This document shows positions 8,006 through 16,117 of a stretch of 64,000 nt of DNA, one piece after another. Where the stretch lies: positions 1,674,001 through 1,738,000 of the forward strand of contig NZ_CP119758.1 of the NCBI RefSeq assembly GCF_029323795.1. The letters run 5' to 3'. Made by a program: the position numbers and the translations under genes. The notes under the pieces are model-generated. The model was not told the origin of the DNA and ran no database searches. It was given only the letters and a program-made list of their open reading frames with translations. This stretch comes from Zobellia alginiliquefaciens. Lineage in GTDB: Bacteria; Bacteroidota; Bacteroidia; Flavobacteriales; Flavobacteriaceae. Numbering within the stretch: position 1 is the stretch's first letter; each line of letters starts with the position of its first letter.

Positions 8006-8611
8006 ATGAAGGAAAAAATTTTAGATAAGGCAACAGATATGTTCTTAACCTACGGGTTTAAGAGCATTACAATGGATGATTTAGCCAATGAAATGGGCAT
8101 ATCCAAAAAAACGATATACACCCATTTTGAGAACAAAACAAAATTGGTGGAAAATTGTATGGACCACCTCTCGCAGAACATAAGTGCAGGAATCACCCGG
8201 ATATGCACCTTAAACAAAAACCCAATAGAAGAACTTTATGAGATAAAGAAATTTGTAATGGTAAACTTAAAGGACGAAAAATCATCTCCTCAATATCAAT
8301 TACAAAAATATTACCCCAAAATTTACAAAACTATTAATCAACGTCAATTTGAGCTTATGCAGGAATGTGTAAAGGATAACATGCAGAGAGGTATAAATCA
8401 AGGCTACTACCGTGATAATCTAAATATCAGCTTTGTTTCGCGCATATACTTTTCTGGGGTTACAAGTATAAAGGACCCTCAACTTTTTCCCATAGAAAAA
8501 TTCCCTATAAAAACATTAATGGATGATTATCTCGAATATCATATACGGGGCATTGTAACCCCAAGTGGAAGAAAAGTGCTAAATGAAATTATCAATTCAA
8601 ATCACGAATAA
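8006..8611 (+). CDS. TetR/AcrR-family transcriptional regulator of an efflux operon
   Basis: A 201-residue repressor. Residues 1-48 form the TetR N-terminal helix-turn-helix (ILDKATDMFLTYGFKSITMDDLANEMGIS split across helices, then KKTIYTHFENK). The helical C-terminal domain (50-201) would bind a ligand. The stop codon abuts the ATG of the TolC gene, so regulator and efflux genes form one operon under a promoter that overlaps a 9-bp palindrome. Release by a toxic compound exported by the pump is the usual logic. The ligand is unknown. Confidence 0.93.
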   Translation: MKEKILDKATDMFLTYGFKSITMDDLANEMGISKKTIYTHFENKTKLVENCMDHLSQNISAGITRICTLNKNPIEELYEIKKFVMVNLKDEKSSPQYQLQKYYPKIYKTINQRQFELMQECVKDNMQRGINQGYYRDNLNISFVSRIYFSGVTSIKDPQLFPIEKFPIKTLMDDYLEYHIRGIVTPSGRKVLNEIINSNHE

Positions 8612-9973
8612 ATGAAAAACCTATTTATAACAACCATCGCTTTACTTACAACGGTGCTTGCAGTTGCTCAAGACCCACCGGAAAAGACTTATAGTTTTAC
8701 GTTAGAGGAAGCTATTGCTTTTGCTCTTGAAAATAATTACAGCGCTATTAACGCTGAACGAGATTTAATAGACGCACAAAAACAAAAATGGGAAACCATT
8801 GCAGATGGTCTACCACAAATTAACGGATCAGTTAGTTACCAAAATCAATTAAAGCAGCCTGTAACGGTAATTCCCGCCGAGGTATTTGGCGGTGCACCGG
8901 GAACTTTTGAAGAAGTTGTCTTTAGTCAAGCTCAATCTGCCACCGCAACGGCCACCTTAACCCAAAAGATTTTTGACGGCTCATATATTGTTGGTGTTCA
9001 AGCAACTAAAGCATTCTTAAGTTATAGCGCCAACAATGATGAAAAAACGGACCAGGAGGTTAGAAAATCTGTTGTTGAAGCGTATGGAAACGTATTGTTA
9101 GCGCAAGAAAGCGTAGCTATTTTGGAAAAAAACAAAGCCAATTTGGAGAAAAACCTTTTTGAAACCAATAAGCTGTATGAAAACGGACTTGGAGATGAAG
9201 AAAGCGTTGAGCAATTACAAATAACATTGTCTTCTATTGAGAGTCAGTTGAAGAATACGGTCCGACTGGAAAATATAACGCGTCAAATGCTGAACCTTGT
9301 AATGGGTATTGCCATTGATGCACCTACCCAATTGGAAGAGGATCTGGATAATCTTGTGAAGACTCAAATTGACTTCGCCCTTATGGAGACGGATTTTAAT
9401 ATGGCTAACAATGTAGACTACAAATTAGCCTTGAACCTAACGGAGCAAAGGTTCTTTGAATGGAAACTAGCAAGAAGTAGAGCTTTGCCAACCTTAAGTA
9501 CTTTTGTAAACTATGGGTCTTCGGCTTTCTCAGATGATTTTAGCTTTTTTAAAGACGAACAAGAGTGGTTTGATTCTTCAATTTTAGGAGTTGACCTTAC
9601 CATTCCATTGTTCAGTTCAGGAAAACGTAGTGCCGGTACTGCTAGGGCAAAAATTGCCATGGAAAAGGCCAAAACACAACTTTCCGAAGCCGAGGAACAA
9701 ATACGCCTTCAACTAGAACAGGCCAAAAGCAACTATATTCTTTCTATTGAAGAGTACAAAACCTCTAAACAAAACTTAGGTCTAGCGGAGCGTATTGAAA
9801 ATAAAAACCAGATTAAATATTCCGAAGGTATTGCTAGTAGCTTTGAACTTCGCCAGGCACAGACCCAACTTTATGATGCCCAACAAGGCTACCTACAATC
9901 TATGGTAGAAGTCATCAATAAAAAAACCGAGTTAGAGGTCATTATAAACGAACCCAATTCAAATCTTAAGTAG
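8612..9973 (+). CDS. TolC-family outer-membrane efflux channel
   Basis: A 453-residue outer-membrane factor. A signal peptide (1-19, ending AVAQ) is followed by two repeated OEP units of long coiled-coil helices and short barrel strands (first about 35-235, second about 255-450). Phrases such as LEEAIAFALENNYSAINAERDL, broken at the middle, and IPLFSSGKRSAGTARAKIAMEKA are typical. Three protomers form the exit duct of a tripartite RND pump. The adaptor gene starts 30 bases downstream. Confidence 0.93.
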   Translation: MKNLFITTIALLTTVLAVAQDPPEKTYSFTLEEAIAFALENNYSAINAERDLIDAQKQKWETIADGLPQINGSVSYQNQLKQPVTVIPAEVFGGAPGTFEEVVFSQAQSATATATLTQKIFDGSYIVGVQATKAFLSYSANNDEKTDQEVRKSVVEAYGNVLLAQESVAILEKNKANLEKNLFETNKLYENGLGDEESVEQLQITLSSIESQLKNTVRLENITRQMLNLVMGIAIDAPTQLEEDLDNLVKTQIDFALMETDFNMANNVDYKLALNLTEQRFFEWKLARSRALPTLSTFVNYGSSAFSDDFSFFKDEQEWFDSSILGVDLTIPLFSSGKRSAGTARAKIAMEKAKTQLSEAEEQIRLQLEQAKSNYILSIEEYKTSKQNLGLAERIENKNQIKYSEGIASSFELRQAQTQLYDAQQGYLQSMVEVINKKTELEVIINEPNSNLK

Positions 9974-10003
9974 TTAGGATAAATAACAAATAAACTTATT
10001 ACG

Positions 10004-11188
10004 ATGAAAAAAATACTATACTTAGCAACTACGGCTCTACTTTTTTCCGCTTGCGGCGAGAAGGAAGCATCTGTTAGCGACATCATTTCACAAGGAGATT
10101 TAGAAAGTATCCGAGCTAAAAAAAGTGAGCTTTCAGAACAACAAAAATCCATTGAAGCAGAACTACATAAGTTGGATTCTGTCATATCTACCATGAGCCG
10201 GGATGAAAAATTACCTTTAGTCACAACGGTAACGGCCAAAGCGGCACAGTTTGATCACTTCTTGGAACTTCAAGGAAATGTCAAAACAAAGCAGAATGTT
10301 CTTGTTTACCCAGAAATGTCAGGTACATTACAACGGGTTTATGTAAAAGAAGGCCAAAAAGTAAGTGCAGGTCAGATTCTTGCAACTATAGATGACGGCG
10401 GTATGAGCAGTCAATTGTCTCAACTAAAAACACAAGCTGCATTAAGCAAAACCACTTTTGAGCGCAGAAAACGTCTTTGGGACCAAAAAATAGGCTCTGA
10501 AATAGAGTACTTATCCGCAAAAACCAATTATGAAGCTGCCGAAGATGCCATAAAGCAAGCAGAGAGCCAATTAGGAAAATCTACTATAAGAGCGCCTTTT
10601 TCAGGAATTATAGATGATGTGATCAAAGATCAAGGTACCGTTGTTTCACCAGGTCCCGGTTCGGAGGTCTTTCGTATTGTAAACCTCTCCGATATGTATA
10701 TTGAGGTAGATGTTCCCGAAACCTACTTAGACGGAATTAAAGTTGGGAAAGAGGCTAAAGTATATTTTCCAGTTTTAGGAGATACCGTAACTACAAAAGT
10801 TAGGCAGACCGGCAATTTCATTAACCCTAGCAATAGAGCTTTCACCATTGAAATTCCCGTTCCCAATAAAAAAGGAAATATAAAGCCCAACCTTACGGCA
10901 AAGGTGAACATTAATGATTATACAAGTGAGGATGCCATAGTTATTCCACAAAGTATTATATCAGAAAATGCAGAAGGAGACCAATATGTTTTTATTGCTG
11001 AATTAGACGGTGGTGAGAATGAAGCTATCCTGAAGAAAAGTATCATTCAAACCGGTAAAACGCAGGGTAGCCAGATTGAAGTACTATCAGGAATAAATGA
11101 TGGAGACCATATCATAGAAGAAGGTGCTAGAAGCGTTAAAGATGGCCAGAAGGTTCAAATTTTAAATAACGAGACCGATGAGCAGTAA
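10004..11188 (+). CDS. RND efflux periplasmic adaptor lipoprotein (membrane fusion protein)
   Basis: A 394-residue adaptor. The lipobox FSAC gives a lipidated Cys17. A predicted coiled coil covers 25-65. The barrel-sandwich (biotinyl-lipoyl-like) half motif VLVYPEMSGTLQRVYVKEGQ is followed by a helical hairpin (about 128-180), the second half motif STIRAPFSGIIDDV, a beta-barrel, and a membrane-proximal domain. It bridges the inner-membrane pump and TolC. Its last codons overlap the start of the pump gene by 11 bp, suggesting translational coupling. Confidence 0.93.
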   Translation: MKKILYLATTALLFSACGEKEASVSDIISQGDLESIRAKKSELSEQQKSIEAELHKLDSVISTMSRDEKLPLVTTVTAKAAQFDHFLELQGNVKTKQNVLVYPEMSGTLQRVYVKEGQKVSAGQILATIDDGGMSSQLSQLKTQAALSKTTFERRKRLWDQKIGSEIEYLSAKTNYEAAEDAIKQAESQLGKSTIRAPFSGIIDDVIKDQGTVVSPGPGSEVFRIVNLSDMYIEVDVPETYLDGIKVGKEAKVYFPVLGDTVTTKVRQTGNFINPSNRAFTIEIPVPNKKGNIKPNLTAKVNINDYTSEDAIVIPQSIISENAEGDQYVFIAELDGGENEAILKKSIIQTGKTQGSQIEVLSGINDGDHIIEEGARSVKDGQKVQILNNETDEQ

Positions 11189-14100
11189 ACAGCAGAAAAA
11201 CGCTAGTAAAGAGTTTAGCCTATCGTCCTGGGCTATAGACAACCCATCGGTCATTTATGTAATGATCGCTATATTTCTATGGCTAGGGCTAAAATCATAT
11301 TTCGCGATGCCTCGCGAGGATTTCCCAGAGATTGTAGAGACCAAGATTTACATCAGCACCATATACCCAGGTAACACTGCCGAAGATGTAGAAAGATTAC
11401 TTACCGACCCCCTTGAAGACCGTTTAAAAAACGTGAGCAACGTGGTAGAGATAACCTCAACTTCTCAAGAGGATTATTCAATTATTACGGTTGAGTTTGA
11501 TGAGGAATTATCTGTTGAACAGGCAAAACAGAAAATAAAGGACGAAGTTGATAGCGAAAAGGCCAGTGAAGATTGGCCTACTTTCAACAACGCCAAGGTT
11601 GAGCCAGATGTGTTTGACCTCAACCTTTCGGAATCGTTCCCTATCATGAACGTAAATTTCACGGGGGATTATCCTGTTGAAAAGCTAAAAGAGTTTGCCG
11701 AGTATTTGCAAGACGAGATTGAAGACCTTCCGGAAATTAAAGAAGTTAGTATTCGTGGTGCTCAAGAAAAGGAGGTAGAGATTGCGGTAGACGTCTATAA
11801 AATGATGGCTTCTAAAGTCAGCTTTCAAGACGTTATTAATGCCGTAAGCAATGGTAATTCTACCATGTCTGCAGGAAACATTCTATCTGGTGGCCAACGG
11901 CGTACCATTCGTATTTTGGGCGAGGTAACAGACCCAAAAGAACTGAATGATTTTGTTGTAAAATCAGAAAACGGAGCAGTCTATTTGAAGGACATTGCCG
12001 AAGTCACTTTCTCGGAAGAAGAAAAAACCACTTTTGCCCGTGAATTTGGTAAAAGTGTAGTTATGCTCGATATTAAAAAGCGTTCGGGAAAAAACATGAT
12101 CGAAGCGACTACCAAGGTTAGGGAAATCGTTAAGAAGGAGCAAGAAAACTATTTTCCGGCAGATTTGAACATCACCATTGCCAACGATTCTTCTGGAAGA
12201 ACCCTTAACCAGGTAGATGACCTGGTGAATAACATCATCTTTGGAATCATCCTAGTAGTTACGGTCCTCATGTTCTTTTTAGGATTTAGAAATGCCCTTT
12301 TCGTAGGCTTTGCCATTCCTATGTCCATGTTCATGTCGTTCATGATATTGAACAACCTGGGCTATACCTTAAATACTATGATACTGTTCGGGATGATTAT
12401 GGGTCTGGGTATGATGGTAGACAACGGTATTGTGGTAGTGGAAAATGTGTACCGCTTAATGAGTGAAGGTATGTCCCGCACAGAAGCTGCTAAAAAGGGG
12501 ATTGGTGAAATTGCTTTTCCTATTATCATCTCAACATTAACTACAGTAGCGGCATTCGTACCCTTAGGTTTATGGCCAGGTATTTTTGGGCAGTTCATGA
12601 TTTACTTCCCTATTACCTTGTCCGTAGTACTTGGTTCTTCGCTTTTTGTTGCAATTTTCATGAACTCTATGTTGGTTTCACAGTTTATGGAAATTGGCGA
12701 AAAAGAACTTACCGTAAAGCAGTTAATCCGTATTAGCATCATATTAGGTGGTTTTGGACTCTTTATATTAATTTTTGGAGGAGCAATGAATGGTTTAGGG
12801 TCCGTGATGATCTTAACGGCCATCATGTTCTGGATATATAAATATGCTCTAAAAAAATGGGCCATTAGCTTCCAAAATGGTGCTATGGTGCGTTTTGAGA
12901 ATTGGTACGAGAGAAGAATTGCTCACTCACTTAGGGGCAAGAACGTATACTGGTATTTTGGAATTACCTTTCTCTTACTTATTGGGGTCTTCATGGCTTT
13001 TGGAGCATCATTGGGTAGCGGCAGGACTAAAGTTGAATTTTTCCCTGACAACAAACCAAATGAAATCTATGCCTATATTGAATATCCGCAGGGAACGGCA
13101 ATAGCTAAGACCAATAAGCTGACAAAAGAAATTGAAGCTAGGGTATTCGCCGTTGCCAATCAAGATAAATATACCAATGGTGATTATAACTATTTGGTTG
13201 AATCTGCTGTTTCCCAAGTGGGAGAAGGCGCAGGAAACCCACAAACGGATGGTGGTTCCGCAGCAGAAATGCCGCACCGTGGAAAGGTAACCTTATCTAT
13301 GCGAGAGTTCAAATACAGAAATGGACGCGATACCGAAGTGCTTCGTGGAGAGATACAAGAAGCACTCACAGGAATATACCCAGGTGTAGCCATATCGGTA
13401 GAAAAAGAGGCCAACGGGCCTCCGGCAGGTTACCCTATTAACATAGAATTAGAGGGTAAAGACTATACGGAATTGATCAACACCGCTGAAGATGTACGAA
13501 ACTTTATAAATACCAAAAACATTGCAGGTATTGAGGAGTTGAAAATTGATGTAAACAAGAGCAAGCCCTCAATGCAAGTGGTTGTGGACAGGGAGAAAGC
13601 AGGTGAACTTGGTGTTTCCGTAAGTCAAGTGGGACTCCAATTGAGACGTTCGCTTTTTGGTGAAAAAGCAGGTGTTTATAAACTTGATGGAGAGGATTAC
13701 GACATTAACGTTCGTTTTAATGAAGATATCAGGTATAACAAAAACGCCCTGTTCAATCAGAACATCATTTTTAGAGATCCTGCAAACGGCCAAATAAAGG
13801 AAATTCCGGTTTCGGCAGTAGCCAAACAGAGAAATTCTTCCGGCTTTAGCGCCATAAAGCACAAGGACAAAAAAAGAGTGGTAACCGTATATTCTCAACT
13901 GAAACCCGGATTTAGTGATGCGGGTGCCATTGTAGCGGAAATCCAAAAGGAGATGGAAAACTTTAAGGGACTTCCGGAAGATGTAAAAATTGACTTTACC
14001 GGTCAGATTGAAGAGCAAAACAAGCAAATGCAGTTCTTGGTAGGGGCATTCTTTTCTGGATTGGGATTAATTATGTTGATTTTAATTTTCCAATTCGGAG

Positions 14101-14684
14101 GTATCTCCAAACCTCTTATTATTATGATTGCCATCTTTTTAAGCTTCATAGGAGTGTTTGGCGGATTGATTGCTACCGGATGGTCTTTTGTTATTATGAT
14201 GACCATGATGGGAATTATCTCACTCGCTGGTATTGTAGTAAACAATGGGGTTGTGTTACTTGATTATACCCAAATACTTATTGATCGGAAGAAAGTAGAA
14301 TTGGGCCTTAACGATAAAGATCTAATTTCCTTGGAAGAGGTTACTGAAATCATTACCAAAGGAGGTAAAGCTAGGTTACGACCTGTAATCCTTACTGCGA
14401 TCACAACAGTCTTAGGGCTTATTCCTTTGGCTATTGGTCTAAATATAGATTTCTTCTCGCTCTTCTCAGAGTTTGATGCAAAAATTTATATGGGTGGTGA
14501 TAATGTGGTGTTCTGGGGTCCATTGGCATGGACAGTTATCTTTGGATTGATCGTTGCAACCTTCCTAACATTGATAATCGTTCCCGTATTATTCAATATT
14601 ACCTATAGAATTAAGATTGCGGTATGGGGAAGAAAAAAAGAACGACCAGGAACAACAGAAAATAGTTTAGAAGCCTCTGTTTAA
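11178..14684 (+). CDS. RND-family efflux permease (AcrB/MexB-like)
   Basis: A 1168-residue inner-membrane proton/drug antiporter. It has 12 expected spans: TM1 near residue 25-45, TM2-6 in about 340-560, TM7 near 595-620, and TM8-12 in about 945-1145. Large porter loops lie between. TM4 carries the proton-relay Asp region (GMIMGLGMMVDNGIVVVENVY in two parts). It is about 120 residues longer than AcrB, with the extra sequence around the middle cytoplasmic region (520-590) and between TM10 and TM12. Hydrophobic multidrug export is the most likely role. A heavy-metal role is less likely because no Met-rich relay is seen. Confidence 0.93.
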   Translation: MSSKQQKNASKEFSLSSWAIDNPSVIYVMIAIFLWLGLKSYFAMPREDFPEIVETKIYISTIYPGNTAEDVERLLTDPLEDRLKNVSNVVEITSTSQEDYSIITVEFDEELSVEQAKQKIKDEVDSEKASEDWPTFNNAKVEPDVFDLNLSESFPIMNVNFTGDYPVEKLKEFAEYLQDEIEDLPEIKEVSIRGAQEKEVEIAVDVYKMMASKVSFQDVINAVSNGNSTMSAGNILSGGQRRTIRILGEVTDPKELNDFVVKSENGAVYLKDIAEVTFSEEEKTTFAREFGKSVVMLDIKKRSGKNMIEATTKVREIVKKEQENYFPADLNITIANDSSGRTLNQVDDLVNNIIFGIILVVTVLMFFLGFRNALFVGFAIPMSMFMSFMILNNLGYTLNTMILFGMIMGLGMMVDNGIVVVENVYRLMSEGMSRTEAAKKGIGEIAFPIIISTLTTVAAFVPLGLWPGIFGQFMIYFPITLSVVLGSSLFVAIFMNSMLVSQFMEIGEKELTVKQLIRISIILGGFGLFILIFGGAMNGLGSVMILTAIMFWIYKYALKKWAISFQNGAMVRFENWYERRIAHSLRGKNVYWYFGITFLLLIGVFMAFGASLGSGRTKVEFFPDNKPNEIYAYIEYPQGTAIAKTNKLTKEIEARVFAVANQDKYTNGDYNYLVESAVSQVGEGAGNPQTDGGSAAEMPHRGKVTLSMREFKYRNGRDTEVLRGEIQEALTGIYPGVAISVEKEANGPPAGYPINIELEGKDYTELINTAEDVRNFINTKNIAGIEELKIDVNKSKPSMQVVVDREKAGELGVSVSQVGLQLRRSLFGEKAGVYKLDGEDYDINVRFNEDIRYNKNALFNQNIIFRDPANGQIKEIPVSAVAKQRNSSGFSAIKHKDKKRVVTVYSQLKPGFSDAGAIVAEIQKEMENFKGLPEDVKIDFTGQIEEQNKQMQFLVGAFFSGLGLIMLILIFQFGGISKPLIIMIAIFLSFIGVFGGLIATGWSFVIMMTMMGIISLAGIVVNNGVVLLDYTQILIDRKKVELGLNDKDLISLEEVTEIITKGGKARLRPVILTAITTVLGLIPLAIGLNIDFFSLFSEFDAKIYMGGDNVVFWGPLAWTVIFGLIVATFLTLIIVPVLFNITYRIKIAVWGRKKERPGTTENSLEASV

Positions 14685-14705
14685 AAACTGAGTTTTATTG
14701 CATAG

Positions 14706-14735
14706 AAAAACCCCGCCGATTGGTGGGGTTTTTTG
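14706..14735. terminator. Rho-independent terminator after the RND operon (bidirectional)
   Basis: A-run, CCCCGCC, loop GATT, GGTGGGG, T-run. The A/T flanks make it usable from both strands, so it may also end the SusC/SusD transcript coming from the right. Confidence 0.85.
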
Positions 14736-14756
14736 TTTTTTGTAAATAAAATTTAA

Positions 14757-16100
14757 TTATTTATTCTCGTTCGCAGGTACCGGAATAGCCGCTGGCACAT
14801 TGTCGGTTGTTCTGTCATTTGGTAATTCTGCCAGTCTACCAAATCTTCTCATATCAATCCATCTATGTCCTTCTGCAAACAAGGAATATCTTCTGTTGTA
14901 TAACAATTCATCTTCCAACGCCGCCGCTGTTGTAGCTCCCGAATACGCTGGTAGACCAGCTGCACCCCTTAAAACATCTAGAGCGGCAACGGCTTCCGTA
15001 GGATTCGTAGCCATGTTTGCCTCTGCATATAATAAAATAAGCTCTTCGTTTCTAATTAGAGGGACATTATCAGTAAGGCTTGAATAAATAGCTACATCAT
15101 GCGTTCCTACAAGGTCTGAAGCCTCACGATTCTCTTCTCTTTCGATAGCTTTACTTAATCTAGCGTCACCATCTTCCGCGTCTGTAATAAAGCTGGCGTG
15201 CGCTACCCTAACGTTAGCCTCTTGGTTCAGGGCTATAAAAAGAGGGTTGGGAAGATCGGCTCCACTTAAAGAAAATGTGTGATAAATTCCTTTTCTCAAA
15301 TCACCATTAAGTTCAAAAAATGAATCTTCCAGAGCAGCTAAAACAGCCGGATAGTTACCTCTATAAGCCTCTACTCTAGCTAATAAAGCACGGTTAAACT
15401 CCAGCATATCCGCAGGTGTCACCGCCAAAATATCGCCAGTGGTAGCATCAGTTTTCCTTAAATCATTGAATCCTGCTGGAATCTCGAAAGGAAAAGCATC
15501 TCCTCCGGAACCTAAATCTGTTGCAGACGAAGCAAGTAAATCAGCTATAGCGGCCAAAGCCCCTGCTCGATCAACAAATTCTCCTAGACTTTCAGAATCA
15601 GTAACATCAATACGAATACCATTGTCATGTTGATTGTTGCTAAGCATTAACAATTCATAAGCTTTGAACGTATTTAGAGCGCCTCTGGTTGCAGATATTT
15701 CGGCGGCAGATAAATCCGATGTAGTATTATCCAAACCTTCCAACATTAAGTTTGCATTCTTTATGGTTGCATACCTAGCTCCCCATGGGGTAGTTACGTA
15801 GAATGTATTATTGTTTAAGTTTCCTACCACAACGTCTCCTTCATATCTTGGGTCAGAAGATGTAAAGTAATAATACTCCCTACCTACTATACTGAGCACA
15901 TCTGTATTGGTAGAAAGACCTACACGCATATCAGAAAGCACTCCTGTAAGTGCCTGAGGCAACTCTCCTCTGGACAAATCATCGGATATAGACGACGTAC
16001 TTGCCCCATTTAAACTTTCACCACCATCTAGCTCACATGCTGTTACTAGTAAAATAGCCGCAATAATGGTTACTATTTTTAGTTGTTTTATAATTTTCAT
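14757..16100 (-). CDS. SusD/RagB-family surface glycan- or nutrient-binding lipoprotein
   Basis: A 447-residue lipoprotein. The signal ends LLVTAC, giving Cys22, with acidic residues next (ELDGGE) that fit the Bacteroidota surface-export signal. The rest is the TPR-rich SusD fold. Near the C-terminus, LLYAEANMATNPTEAV and RRYSLFAEGHRWIDMRRFG are family signatures. It caps the SusC barrel encoded 17 bases upstream and captures the nutrient on the cell surface. No glycoside hydrolase, sulfatase, peptidase or hybrid regulator is adjacent, so the substrate is not known. Confidence 0.94.
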   Translation of the reverse strand: MKIIKQLKIVTIIAAILLVTACELDGGESLNGASTSSISDDLSRGELPQALTGVLSDMRVGLSTNTDVLSIVGREYYYFTSSDPRYEGDVVVGNLNNNTFYVTTPWGARYATIKNANLMLEGLDNTTSDLSAAEISATRGALNTFKAYELLMLSNNQHDNGIRIDVTDSESLGEFVDRAGALAAIADLLASSATDLGSGGDAFPFEIPAGFNDLRKTDATTGDILAVTPADMLEFNRALLARVEAYRGNYPAVLAALEDSFFELNGDLRKGIYHTFSLSGADLPNPLFIALNQEANVRVAHASFITDAEDGDARLSKAIEREENREASDLVGTHDVAIYSSLTDNVPLIRNEELILLYAEANMATNPTEAVAALDVLRGAAGLPAYSGATTAAALEDELLYNRRYSLFAEGHRWIDMRRFGRLAELPNDRTTDNVPAAIPVPANENK

Positions 16101-16117
16101 TTTGCTAATTTTTTAAA

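Noticed and set aside
13569-14027. 152-codon minus-strand ORF inside the RND pump gene
   Set aside because: It is antisense to a conserved efflux permease and has no recognisable motifs.
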